A stretch of DNA of 35,961 nt from positions 1 to 35,961 of the forward strand of contig JAVCCH010000136.1 in the NCBI GenBank assembly GCA_030765535.1, in the 5' to 3' direction. Both the position numbers and the translations under genes were made by a program. The DNA comes from Candidatus Tenebribacter davisii. Its GTDB lineage: Bacteria; Cloacimonadota; Cloacimonadia; Cloacimonadales; TCS61. Positions 7,722 to 15,445 of the stretch are shown here, piece by piece; the first letter of the stretch is position 1, and each line of letters starts with the position of its first letter. Under the pieces are notes generated by a model. It was not told where the DNA came from and did not search any database. It worked only from the letters and a program-made list of their open reading frames with translations.

Positions 7722-8588
7722 GTGATATTAATAGCTGTAATTTCAGTTGTTATTGCAACGGTATCCCCTTTCTGGGGATTGATCTTTATATTAGCATTTA
7801 GTGTTAAATACCAGAATAATAAGAAATTGTTCTTTTCTGTGTACTTTGGTTTCGCCGCTATACTCTTAATCTTTGGGGTTTTAGATGTAATTACTGCTAT
7901 GGATGTTTTAATTGGAGTAGGATTATCATCATTTCTTTATTTATGGAGTTTGCACCGCACACTTAATTACATTAATGCGATGATCTCAGTTGTTTTTCTT
8001 AATATTATTTATGCTGTGATACGAATGATCATTTTTGGAAAACAATTTGCGGAAACCATTGCTCAGGTTATGGATAAATATAAAGAGTTTGTTGCACAAT
8101 CATTTCAAAATGACAGTGAACAATTATCTTTGGCACTGAAATTCACTGAGAGTTTTCAGGAAATTTTCACAAAATATTATATGGGAATATGGGTGTTCAC
8201 AATAGTATTCTCAATTTATATAAGCTCATTAATAATCTCCAAAAAGGGAGATTTGAAATTAGAACATAAAAAGATCCGGATGCCCTTCTATATAATATAT
8301 TTTTTGATAATCTCACTCGCTGGATTCCTTATGCCCAATTTTCAGATCATTGGCATTAACGCACTTATTATGATCACACCATTGTTTTTGATCCAGGGAA
8401 TTTCAGTTATTGATTTTTACTGGGGAGATTTCTTCAGAAGATCAAAAATTTTGTTTTTTTTATTGATCTTTTCACTGGTGTTTAATTATTATATTTTAAT
8501 ATTAGTAGCTCTGGTTGGGCTTGCTGATATATGGTTGAATTTTAGAAAAATAGATACGGAGGAAATAAATGAAAATTATCTTAACTAA
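7722..8588 (+). CDS. DUF2232 (YybS-like) multi-pass membrane protein
   Basis: The 288-residue protein is almost entirely hydrophobic, with about seven to eight membrane segments and one polar stretch near residues 115-150. Sequence and position between rpsR and rplI fit the DUF2232/YybS family, which is found beside rplI in many bacteria; its role is not established. The start is GTG at 7722, three bases after the rpsR stop, because no ATG fits without losing the first membrane segment. Its 3' end overlaps rplI by 20 bases, and the rplI ribosome binding site lies inside it, so translation of the two is probably linked. Confidence 0.75.
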   Translation: MILIAVISVVIATVSPFWGLIFILAFSVKYQNNKKLFFSVYFGFAAILLIFGVLDVITAMDVLIGVGLSSFLYLWSLHRTLNYINAMISVVFLNIIYAVIRMIIFGKQFAETIAQVMDKYKEFVAQSFQNDSEQLSLALKFTESFQEIFTKYYMGIWVFTIVFSIYISSLIISKKGDLKLEHKKIRMPFYIIYFLIISLAGFLMPNFQIIGINALIMITPLFLIQGISVIDFYWGDFFRRSKILFFLLIFSLVFNYYILILVALVGLADIWLNFRKIDTEEINENYLN

Positions 8589-9012
8589 AGATATAAAGGC
8601 TTTAGGTGAAGCCGGTAAAGTTGTAAAAGTAAAACCTGGTTATGCCAGAAATTACCTTTTACCAAAAGGATTTGCAATCCCTGCAAGCCCAAGAAATCTC
8701 TCCAAAATTGAGGAGATAAAAAAACAAGCGGCTGAAGAGAAGCTTCTTTTACATAGCAAATATCAAGAGGTCGTAAAAACAATCGAAGGTGTTGAAATCA
8801 CCTTTGTTAGAAGAGCAGACGAGAATAACCATCTTTTCGGCTCTGTTTCTGAAAATGATATTGTAAAAGCACTTGCTGAAAAAGATATTGCTATTAATAA
8901 AGCAAATGTTAATATGGAAAAACATCTTAAAGACGTTGGTACATTTGAAGTTGAAATTAGTTTTACTACTGAGATTTCAACTATGATCAAAGTAAATATT
9001 GAAGTTGAATAA
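8569..9012 (+). CDS. rplI: 50S ribosomal protein L9
   Basis: The 147-residue L9 has the N-terminal rRNA-binding domain with the signature GEAGKVVKVKPGYARNYLLP, the connecting helix (about 45-70) and the C-terminal domain (DENNHLFGSVSENDIVKAL). GGAGG lies 6 bases before ATG 8569, inside the preceding membrane-protein gene. Length and motifs are ordinary. Confidence 0.96.
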   Translation: MKIILTKDIKALGEAGKVVKVKPGYARNYLLPKGFAIPASPRNLSKIEEIKKQAAEEKLLLHSKYQEVVKTIEGVEITFVRRADENNHLFGSVSENDIVKALAEKDIAINKANVNMEKHLKDVGTFEVEISFTTEISTMIKVNIEVE

Positions 9013-9038
9013 TTAAATTAAAATAATGGGAGGAAAAC

Positions 9039-9587
9039 TTGAAAAAGGTAATTAGTATTTTTGGATGGATCGTTTTATTGCTTGCATTTGCAGCTTTAGG
9101 GCTTTCTTCGGATGATCCAACATTTGGATTTTTCTTTTATCTGGCATTCTTCACTGTGGTTTTTGCACTGGTATATCTTTATATAAAAAAACATCAAAGA
9201 AAAAATGTAATTGAATCTAAAAAACTTGTAGTAGTTTATAAGATAGCTGGTATAGTTTTACTTTTAGTTGGTTTTTTTAGTCCTATCATTGCCCTAAATA
9301 AAATCGGTCTTCCCTTTCTATCAAATGTGTTAATATTCATTGCAACTATAATATTGATCGCTTTGGGTGTTCTGGCAATTAATTTAATAAATGGTTTAAA
9401 ATTAAAAAAACTACTGGGTTATATCTTGTTAATTCTCCTTGCCGCAGCACCTGCAATTTTTGCGATAACATTCCTATCGACATATTTTCCAAATGCATAT
9501 AATGCGCTTGGTACAGCATATTGGGCAATTGTTTCAGTATCAATTTTTGCATGGTGGGGAATCTCCCTCTTTTTCAAGAAGGATTAA
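9039..9587 (+). CDS. Unknown six-segment membrane protein (TTG start)
   Basis: I do not recognise this 182-residue protein. It shows about six hydrophobic segments (roughly residues 5-21, 30-49, 66-85, 96-118, 125-149 and 158-178), short basic loops (YIKKHQRKN, KLKK) and no obvious catalytic motif. The start is TTG 9039, preceded at 6 bases by GGGAGG. The ATG inside that region at 9026 is followed by an in-frame stop, which supports the TTG choice. It sits between rplI and a DciA-like gene without a terminator, so it is probably transcribed with the ribosomal run. Confidence 0.7.
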   Translation: MKKVISIFGWIVLLLAFAALGLSSDDPTFGFFFYLAFFTVVFALVYLYIKKHQRKNVIESKKLVVVYKIAGIVLLLVGFFSPIIALNKIGLPFLSNVLIFIATIILIALGVLAINLINGLKLKKLLGYILLILLAAAPAIFAITFLSTYFPNAYNALGTAYWAIVSVSIFAWWGISLFFKKD

Positions 9588-9615
9588 GCTCCTTAATTAT
9601 AGTAGTTAATATCCG

Positions 9616-9924
9616 ATGAGAACTTTCAAAACCGGTAATACTGTTAAAGACCTGGTCTTTAGTATTGCCGGTGAAGAAAACCATGATCTTATAGCAATTG
9701 CATTCGGCTGGAAAAAGATAGTTGGTAACCTGCTGGCTGAACGTGCTTCTATTGTTAAATTAGAGAAAGGTGTCCTTTTTATTGCAGTATCCAACAATGT
9801 ATGGATGCAGGAACTTGTACTCAGGAGATCACAACTTATCAGTGATATTAACAAGATATTACATGTTAAATTATCTAATATGGTTTTCTTCTTGAGACAA
9901 GAGCAAAATAGAAAATACAGGTAA
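9616..9924 (+). CDS. DUF721/DciA-like protein
   Basis: The 102-residue protein fits the DUF721 family: FGWKKIVGNLLAERASIV, then a beta region LEKGVLFIAVSNNVWMQEL, and a basic C-terminus. DciA proteins of this family load the replicative helicase DnaB in bacteria lacking DnaC/DnaI; that role is known for the family and inferred here. It is shorter than many members and has no extra N-terminal domain. No clear ribosome binding site is seen before ATG 9616. It lies 5 bases before rpe. Confidence 0.82.
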   Translation: MRTFKTGNTVKDLVFSIAGEENHDLIAIAFGWKKIVGNLLAERASIVKLEKGVLFIAVSNNVWMQELVLRRSQLISDINKILHVKLSNMVFFLRQEQNRKYR

Positions 9925-9929
9925 ATAAA

Positions 9930-10577
9930 ATGATAAAAATAGCTCCCTCTCTGCTTTCTGCGGATTTTGTTCGTTTGGAAGAAGAGATCAATAATATACA
10001 AAAAGCTGGCGCTGATATTTTGCATTTGGATGTAATGGACGGCCATTTTGTACCTAACCTTACTTTTGGTTTACCGGTTATCAAACAAATAAAAGATATA
10101 ACCAAAATCCCGGTTGATGTGCATTTGATGGTTACTAATCCGGATAAATATCTTGATACATTGGGTAAATGGAATATTGACTATGTTTCTTTTCATCAAG
10201 AAGCTGAAACTCATATTCACAGACAATTAAAAGTTCTGCAAAAATATGGTGTAAGGGCTGGTATAGCATTGAATCCCGCTACTCCGGTTGAAACTATTTT
10301 TCCTGTTGTTGCTGATCTTGATTTTGTTTTGATCATGAGTGTTAACCCTGGATTTGGGGGACAATCCTTTCTTCCGCTGGTTTATGATAAAATTGAAAAA
10401 CTTCGTAAGTTCAGTGCCGAGATCAATCCCGAACTGGAAATTGAAGTTGATGGCGGAGTTAATAAAAGTAATGCACCAAAACTTATCAGTAAAGGTACCG
10501 ATATTTTGGTTGCAGGTTCATTTGTTTTTGGTTCAGATAATTATAAAAAGCAAATACAGAGTCTTAAAAATAAATAA
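9930..10577 (+). CDS. rpe: Ribulose-phosphate 3-epimerase
   Basis: Rpe interconverts ribulose-5-phosphate and xylulose-5-phosphate in the pentose phosphate pathway. The 215-residue TIM barrel shows APSLLSADF at the start, HLDVMDGHFVPN, DVHLMV, the phosphate-binding MSVNPGFGGQ and EVDGGV. The predicted metal ligands His32, Asp34, His65 and Asp174 are all present. Its product feeds ribose-5-phosphate for Prs upstream. ffh begins 2 bases after the stop. Confidence 0.96.
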   Translation: MIKIAPSLLSADFVRLEEEINNIQKAGADILHLDVMDGHFVPNLTFGLPVIKQIKDITKIPVDVHLMVTNPDKYLDTLGKWNIDYVSFHQEAETHIHRQLKVLQKYGVRAGIALNPATPVETIFPVVADLDFVLIMSVNPGFGGQSFLPLVYDKIEKLRKFSAEINPELEIEVDGGVNKSNAPKLISKGTDILVAGSFVFGSDNYKKQIQSLKNK

Positions 10578-10579
10578 TT

Positions 10580-11902
10580 ATGTTTAATAGTTTAACAGAA
10601 CGTTTTGATTCCATTTTCCGTAAACTTAAGGGTCGAGGAAAACTCAACGAGCAGAACATAAAAGAATCAATGCGTGAAGTTCGTCGTGCTTTATTAGAAG
10701 CTGATGTTAACTTCAAAATTGTAAAGAACTTCATCAATGATGTCAGTGCCAAAGCGGTGGGAACTGAAGTGATGAAAAGCCTTACTCCCGGTCATCAAGT
10801 TGTAAAGATCGTACATAATCAACTTATTGAGCTAATGGGTAGTAAGAATTTCAAGATCAGGTTACACGATAATAAACTTAACAAGATCATGATGGTTGGT
10901 TTGCAGGGTTCAGGTAAAACTACATCCTGTGCAAAACTGGCTAGTAATTTTCGAAAACAATCCCTCTCCCCTACACTCGTTGCATGTGACGTTTACCGTC
11001 CAGCTGCTATTCAGCAATTAAGGGTTTTGGGTAAACAGCTTTCTGTCCCAGTTTTAGCTGATGAGAATCAAAAAAATGTTATCAAAATAGCTAAGAAAGC
11101 AGTAAAATTATCAGAGAATTCAGACACAAATCTTATGATCTTTGATACGGCTGGAAGATTGCATATTGATGAAAAAATGATGAAGGAATTGAAGGATCTG
11201 AAAAAACTCCTGAAACCTGATTACATTTTCTTCGTTGCTGATGCAATGACAGGGCAAGATGCTGTGAATGTTGCCAGGGAATTTAATAATCAACTTGAGT
11301 TTGATGGTGTGATCCTGACAAAAATGGATAGTGACGCTCGTGGCGGTGCAGCTCTTTCTATCAAAGCAGTTACGGGCAAACCTGTAGTATTTGTTGGTAC
11401 GGGTGAAAAAATCTCTGATTTGGAAGAATTCCATCCCGATAGAATGGCAAATAGAATTCTTGGAATGGGTGATGTCTTGAGCTTAATTGAAAAAGCTGAA
11501 GCTAACATTGATCTGCAGGAAGCCGAAAAATTGGCTAAGAAACTGCAGAAGAATCAATTCACTTTTTCAGATTTTCTTTCCCAGCTACAGCAAATACAGA
11601 AGATGGGACCCATGGATCAATTGATGGGAATGATACCAGGCATGAGCGGCAAAGCAATGAAAGGAATGAAAGTGGATGAAAAGGATATCAAACACATTGA
11701 AGCTATCATCTTTTCAATGACACCCCAGGAAAGGGAAAAACCAGCCAGTATTAATGGAAGTCGCAGAGATAGAATCGCTAAGGGAAGCGGAACTTCAATA
11801 CAGCATGTAAACAGACTTCTCAAGCAATTCGAACAGATGAAAAAAATGATGAAGCAATTCAGTAATCCCAAGTTCATGAAGAAAGGTATGCTTCCTTTCT
11901 AA
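10580..11902 (+). CDS. ffh: Signal recognition particle protein Ffh (SRP54)
   Basis: Ffh binds signal sequences and 4.5S RNA and targets proteins to the membrane. The 440 residues contain the N domain (1-95), then the G domain with G1 GLQGSGKTT (107-115), DVYRPAAIQQL (137-147), DTAGR (189-193), TKMD (247-250) and GTGEKISDLEEFHPDRMA. A Met-rich M domain runs from about 320, with SGSGTSIQHVNRLLKQFEQM and a Met/Lys-rich end. No ribosome binding site is evident at ATG 10580, which follows rpe directly. It heads the familiar ffh-rpsP-khpA-rimM-trmD-rplS group. Confidence 0.97.
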   Translation: MFNSLTERFDSIFRKLKGRGKLNEQNIKESMREVRRALLEADVNFKIVKNFINDVSAKAVGTEVMKSLTPGHQVVKIVHNQLIELMGSKNFKIRLHDNKLNKIMMVGLQGSGKTTSCAKLASNFRKQSLSPTLVACDVYRPAAIQQLRVLGKQLSVPVLADENQKNVIKIAKKAVKLSENSDTNLMIFDTAGRLHIDEKMMKELKDLKKLLKPDYIFFVADAMTGQDAVNVAREFNNQLEFDGVILTKMDSDARGGAALSIKAVTGKPVVFVGTGEKISDLEEFHPDRMANRILGMGDVLSLIEKAEANIDLQEAEKLAKKLQKNQFTFSDFLSQLQQIQKMGPMDQLMGMIPGMSGKAMKGMKVDEKDIKHIEAIIFSMTPQEREKPASINGSRRDRIAKGSGTSIQHVNRLLKQFEQMKKMMKQFSNPKFMKKGMLPF

Positions 11903-11940
11903 AACTTGGTAATTTAAGTAATAAGGATTATATGGCAAAA

Positions 11941-11979
11941 CTGTTTTATAACTTTTTACATTGCAATAAGTTAAAACAG
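11941..11979 (+). promoter_or_regulatory. Inverted repeat in the ffh-rpsP leader
   Basis: CTGTTTTATAAC at 11941-11952 can pair with GTTAAAACAG at 11970-11979, giving a 10-bp stem with a 2-base bulge and a 17-base loop. No T-run follows, so it is not a standard terminator. It lies in the 175-base gap before rpsP, the widest gap in this gene group, and could be an RNA element or processing site. Weakly supported. Confidence 0.3.
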
Positions 11980-12002
11980 TAATTTGAGTATCTAGAAAAT
12001 GC

Positions 12003-12032
12003 TTGACGATAAATGGCAAAAAAAAAATTAAT
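12003..12032 (+). promoter_or_regulatory. Candidate internal promoter before rpsP
   Basis: TTGACG (12003-12008) and ATTAAT (12027-12032) are separated by 18 bases that include a run of ten A. They lie 46 bases before rpsP. This would give rpsP-rplS its own start site within the longer run. Pattern match only. Confidence 0.35.
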
Positions 12033-12077
12033 CTTTTTTAGTAATTAATAAAAGTTCATTAAGAAAAAGGAGTCGAA

Positions 12078-12788
12078 ATGGTTAAGCTAAGGCTTAAAAG
12101 AATGGGTAAAATTGATACACCTTTTTACAGGATCGTTGTTTTAGATTCTCGTAAAAAAAGAGATGGTGCATATATTGAATCTCTAGGATATTATGATCCT
12201 AAAACTGATCCGCTAACACTTAAAGTGGATACAGATAAAGCTATTCAATGGTTAGAAAAAGGAGCACAACCTTCAGATACAGTAAGATCTTTATTTCGTA
12301 AAGCTGGGATATTAGAGAAATGGCATAATCTGAAAAACGAAATTACTGAAGGTGAAGAGAAAGAAACTAAAAAGACCACAACTAAGAAAACTGCACCAAA
12401 GAAAACAGTGAAAAAAGAGACAAAACCTGTTGCAGAGAAACTGGCTGCAAAAGCAGAGAAACTGGCTGCAAAAGCTGAGAAAACAGAGGTGAAAGCTGAG
12501 AAAAAAGAAGCAACACCTGCTGCTAAGAAACCGGCAGTAAAAGCTGTGAAAAAAGAGGTGAAAGCTGAGAAAGAAGAAGCAACACCTGCTACCAAGAAAC
12601 CAGCAGCTAAGAAAACTGAAGAAAAATCTGAACCTAAAAAAGAGAAAAAAGAAACAAAACCAGCAGAAGAAAAACCTGTTGAAAAAGCTGAAAAAATTGA
12701 AGCTGTAGTAGCAGAAAAGAAAGCTGAGAAAAAACCTGAAGTAAAAATAGAAGCAACTCCCAAGAAAAAGGAAACTGAAGAGAAATAA
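12078..12788 (+). CDS. rpsP: 30S ribosomal protein S16 with long Lys/Ala/Glu-rich C-terminal tail
   Basis: Residues 1-85 are a normal S16 ([49 protein letters not shown]). The remaining 145 or so residues form a low-complexity tail with tandem units such as [22 protein letters not shown] and its near copy [15 protein letters not shown], and no hydrophobic core. S16 is usually 80-100 residues, so most of this protein is tail. Extended basic tails on S16 also occur in Bacteroidota and related phyla. The tail is alanine- and lysine-rich like histone H1-type proteins, so it may contact rRNA or be disordered (inference). A good ribosome binding site (AAGGAG) precedes ATG 12078. khpA begins 2 bases after the stop. 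Confidence 0.94.
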   Translation: MVKLRLKRMGKIDTPFYRIVVLDSRKKRDGAYIESLGYYDPKTDPLTLKVDTDKAIQWLEKGAQPSDTVRSLFRKAGILEKWHNLKNEITEGEEKETKKTTTKKTAPKKTVKKETKPVAEKLAAKAEKLAAKAEKTEVKAEKKEATPAAKKPAVKAVKKEVKAEKEEATPATKKPAAKKTEEKSEPKKEKKETKPAEEKPVEKAEKIEAVVAEKKAEKKPEVKIEATPKKKETEEK

Positions 12789-12790
12789 AG

Positions 12791-13021
12791 ATGAAAGACC
12801 TTATTGAATTCATCGTAAAAGCTTTAGTTGATGATCCCGGAGAGATAAAAGTTGAAGAAGTTAAAGGTGAAAAATCTACTACTTTTAAACTTCGTTCTGC
12901 TAAAAGTGATATTGGAAAAGTTATTGGTAAACGGGGTCGTACAGCAAGTGCAATTCGTACAATTATGACAGCTGTATCTGCAAGACAAGGGAAAAAAGCT
13001 GTTTTAGAAATTGTAGAATAA
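12791..13021 (+). CDS. khpA: KH-domain RNA-binding protein KhpA (YlqC)
   Basis: The 76-residue protein is a single KH domain with the GxxG loop GKRG (46-49) in DIGKVIGKRGRTASAIRTIM. KhpA proteins bind RNA, often with KhpB/Jag, and are encoded between rpsP and rimM in many genomes, exactly as here. The stop is immediately followed by the rimM ATG with no gap. No unusual features. Confidence 0.93.
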   Translation: MKDLIEFIVKALVDDPGEIKVEEVKGEKSTTFKLRSAKSDIGKVIGKRGRTASAIRTIMTAVSARQGKKAVLEIVE

Positions 13022-13516
13022 ATGCTTATTTCTGACCTGGTTGAAATTGGCAAACTGGGAAAGCTTATGGATGAGGATGGATTTATCCCATTCAAACCCG
13101 GTATAGATTTCCAACCTGATTTTTTAGAAAATGTTTTTTTGGTCTTTAAAAATAATAGTGTGAGATATGTGACGGTAGAAGAAGTAAAAAAAAACTACCG
13201 GATAAAAATTGATGACGTTGAATCCGCAAAGCTGGCAGCAAATGAACGCAATGTGAAAGTGATGCTTCCAAAAAGTGTAGTTGAATCTTTTATCAAAACT
13301 CTTGATATTGATGATCATGTAGGAAAAGAAATTATTTTCAATTCTGAAGTGATCGGAAAAGTTGTTGAGCTCTTGAATAATTCAGTTTATGATCTACTGA
13401 TCTGTGAATTGAAAAATAAGCAGGAATTAATGATCCCGCTACTTGATAAATTCATTCTTGATATTAATGATGAAAACATTACAGTTCACGGCATCGAAGG
13501 ATTGATGGAATTATGA
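13022..13516 (+). CDS. rimM: Ribosome maturation factor RimM (divergent)
   Basis: RimM helps assemble the 30S head around S19. The 164 residues follow the expected two-domain plan: an N-terminal barrel with LVEIGKLGKLMDEDGFIPFKP and a C-terminal PRC-barrel with GKEIIFNSEVIGKVVEL, ELMIPLLDKFILDI and the end VHGIEGLMEL (family pattern '..PEGLLEL'). Sequence is divergent, and the usual GxxGIKGEV start is degraded, so the call also rests on its place between khpA and trmD. The start abuts khpA and the end overlaps trmD by ATGA. Confidence 0.85.
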   Translation: MLISDLVEIGKLGKLMDEDGFIPFKPGIDFQPDFLENVFLVFKNNSVRYVTVEEVKKNYRIKIDDVESAKLAANERNVKVMLPKSVVESFIKTLDIDDHVGKEIIFNSEVIGKVVELLNNSVYDLLICELKNKQELMIPLLDKFILDINDENITVHGIEGLMEL

Positions 13517-14187
13517 AGATTGATGTATTAACTCTTTTCCCGCAGATGTTTGAAGATTTTCTTAAAGAAAGCATGGTGGGGATAGCCATAAAACAAAAGG
13601 CATTATCTGTTACATTAACTAATATACGAGATTTTGCTTTTAATAAACACCGCAAAGTGGATGATTATCCCTACGGTGGCGGTGCTGGTATGGTTATGAA
13701 ACCGGAACCACTCTATGAAGCTATCACTAAGATAAAGGGTGATCGGGATATCCCGGTTATCTACTTCACTCCTCAAGGAAAATTACTCAATCAATCAACC
13801 GTAAATAAATTCAGCCAGATAGATGAAATGATCATAGTTTGCGGACATTACAAAGAGATCGATCAACGCATTCGAGATACACTGGTAACTGATGAATTTT
13901 CCATTGGAGATTATGTACTTTCCGGCGGTGAAATTCCAGCTATGGTGATGATAGATGCTGTGGCAAGACTTCAGGACAATGTATTGAGTAGAATTGATTC
14001 AGCTCTTTCAGATTCACATCAAGATGGTTTTCTGGGCTGCCCTCATTATACACGTCCCCCTGAATTCAAGGGGGAAAAAGTTCCAGAAGTACTTTTATCC
14101 GGGAATCATAAAGATATTGAAGAATGGCGTGAGCAGAGATCATTGGAGATAACCAGGAAAAACCGCCCGGACCTCCTGGAGGATTGA
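13513..14187 (+). CDS. trmD: tRNA (guanine-N1-)-methyltransferase TrmD
   Basis: TrmD methylates G37 of tRNAs with S-adenosylmethionine to prevent frameshifts. The 224-residue SPOUT enzyme shows MKIDVLTLFPQMF, DDYPYGGGAGMVMKPEP, the knot region MIIVCGHYKEIDQRI and FSIGDYVLSGGEIPAMVMIDA, then HYTRPPEF and a C-terminal NRPDLL. The knot motif reads GHYKEID where most enzymes have GRYEGID or GHYKGID, so Glu replaces a usual Gly; the catalytic Asp in SIGDY is kept. It overlaps rimM by ATGA and the next gene by TGATG. Confidence 0.96.
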   Translation: MKIDVLTLFPQMFEDFLKESMVGIAIKQKALSVTLTNIRDFAFNKHRKVDDYPYGGGAGMVMKPEPLYEAITKIKGDRDIPVIYFTPQGKLLNQSTVNKFSQIDEMIIVCGHYKEIDQRIRDTLVTDEFSIGDYVLSGGEIPAMVMIDAVARLQDNVLSRIDSALSDSHQDGFLGCPHYTRPPEFKGEKVPEVLLSGNHKDIEEWREQRSLEITRKNRPDLLED

Positions 14188-14735
14188 TGCAGTCGAATAT
14201 CTATCTCGGGCTGGTTCATTACCCGGTTTACAATAAACATGATGATGTTGTTACAACATCTATTACAAATCTGGATATCCATGATATTGCACGCAGCTGC
14301 AAAACATTCGGCATTACAAAGTTTTTTATTATTACACCATTGGAAACTCAGGAACTTCTTCTAAACAGAATATTAAAATTCTGGAAAAGCGATATTGCAA
14401 AAGAGTATAATAACGATAGGGTTCAAGCTCTATCACTTATTCAGTATGCAGTTGATATTGAGACTGCACAAAAACAGATAAGTTTACAGGAAGACGATTG
14501 TCTTGTAGTATCCACAACAGCAATGAAATTAAAACAGCAAATCAGTTTTAATGATCTAATAAAACTGAAAAAACCTGTTCTTCTTCTTTTTGGCACCGGA
14601 AACGGACTATGCCAAGAGATACACAAACAGGCTGATCATGTTTTAAAACCTATTGAAGGAAAGGGAAATTATAATCACCTTTCCGTGAGAAGCGCAGTTG
14701 CTATTGTGTTAGACAGATTATCTTCCGAAAAATAA
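14187..14735 (+). CDS. SPOUT-family RNA methyltransferase (PF09936-type)
   Basis: The 182-residue protein matches the SPOUT-like methyltransferase family found in trmD-rplS operons. It begins [20 protein letters not shown] and has a knot region with [13 protein letters not shown] (about 133-145) and [18 protein letters not shown] (161-178). Its RNA target is not known. ATG 14187 is preferred to TTG 14184, because GGAGG at 14178-14182 is 4 bases from the ATG but only 1 from the TTG. The ATG shares TGATG with the trmD stop, so the two are probably co-translated. Position between trmD and rplS supports a tRNA or rRNA modifying role. Confidence 0.85.
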   Translation: MQSNIYLGLVHYPVYNKHDDVVTTSITNLDIHDIARSCKTFGITKFFIITPLETQELLLNRILKFWKSDIAKEYNNDRVQALSLIQYAVDIETAQKQISLQEDDCLVVSTTAMKLKQQISFNDLIKLKKPVLLLFGTGNGLCQEIHKQADHVLKPIEGKGNYNHLSVRSAVAIVLDRLSSEK

Positions 14736-14746
14736 AGGAGGAAAAG

Positions 14747-15094
14747 ATGGACATACTAAACGAAGTTGGAAAAGAACAAATTAGAACAGACTTGCCGGAA
14801 TTCAGAGTTGGTGATACTGTCAAAGTTCACTACAAGATCAAGGAAGGTTCAAAAGTAAGAATACAGGTGTTTCAGGGAATCGTGATCCAGAGAAGAGGAG
14901 CACTGATATCTAAGACATTTACTGTAAGAAAAATAAGTAACGGCGTTGGCGTTGAGCGGATCTTCCCGCTTAATACACCCAATATCGATAAGATAGACGT
15001 TGTGAGATTCGGTCGTGTACGTAGAGCTAAATTATTCTATCTGAGAGAAGCTAAAGGTAAAGCTGCACGTGTTAAAGAAAAAAGAAGATATTAA
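14747..15094 (+). CDS. rplS: 50S ribosomal protein L19
   Basis: The 115-residue L19 shows [51 protein letters not shown] and [10 protein letters not shown], all typical. AAAGGAGG lies 5 bases before ATG 14747. It is the last gene of the run and is followed by a strong terminator 48 bases downstream. Confidence 0.97.
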   Translation: MDILNEVGKEQIRTDLPEFRVGDTVKVHYKIKEGSKVRIQVFQGIVIQRRGALISKTFTVRKISNGVGVERIFPLNTPNIDKIDVVRFGRVRRAKLFYLREAKGKAARVKEKRRY

Positions 15095-15445
15095 ATTCTT
15101 GGAATTTAAATAAGAAAATATTAATTCTTCAAAACTATATGTAAAGGGAGTTCGTTCAACTCCCTTTTTTTTGTGCTTAAATTTTCATTGCGAGATATCT
15201 AACATAAAAATTCTTACAAAGCAATCTTTTTCACTTTTAACCAAAAATTATAAAACTTTTACATAAATCAAATATTATTATAATTGCAGATATATATTAT
15301 TTTTAATTAAAATCTAAATAGAATATACGCTCAATATTGCGTTTACAACCCCCAAATTGGTAGGTGTTCGCGACGAAATTGACGGAGATATAAACATTGT
15401 ACCCTTATAAAATGCTAATAGTTGATTTAATGATGAAGGTATAAA
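15095..15445. other. 351-base gap between rplS and the accessory genes
   Basis: It holds the rplS terminator (15143-15172) and no recognisable gene. CATTGCGAG at 15186-15194 and AAGCAATCT at 15219-15227 resemble the ends of a short inverted intergenic repeat seen in many bacterial genomes. An imperfect inverted sequence lies near 15338-15372 (GCGTTTACAACC against GGTAGGTGTTCGCG). TTGACG at 15380-15385 may be a -35 box for the next gene, but no well-spaced -10 is clear. Confidence 0.5.
15143..15172 (+). terminator. Rho-independent terminator after rplS
   Basis: AAAGGGAGTT (15143-15152) pairs with AACTCCCTTT (15159-15168) around a 6-base loop, and the stem runs into a run of eight or more T. 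It ends the long ribosomal/housekeeping run. Confidence 0.92.

Noticed and set aside
9026-9054. ATG 9026 as a start for the six-TM protein
   Set aside because: That frame stops after nine codons; TTG 9039 with GGGAGG upstream fits.
12245-12763. 172-residue Phe/Ser-rich open frame opposite the S16 tail
   Set aside because: It is the mirror of a Lys/Ala/Glu repeat, which avoids stops on the other strand; it has no independent start signal or recognisable content.
15338-15372. Possible integron attC-like site (GGTAGGTG ... and GCATAACAAGCG at 16441)
   Set aside because: The required RYYYAAC and GTTRRRY cores do not match or pair properly at either place, and no integrase is present.
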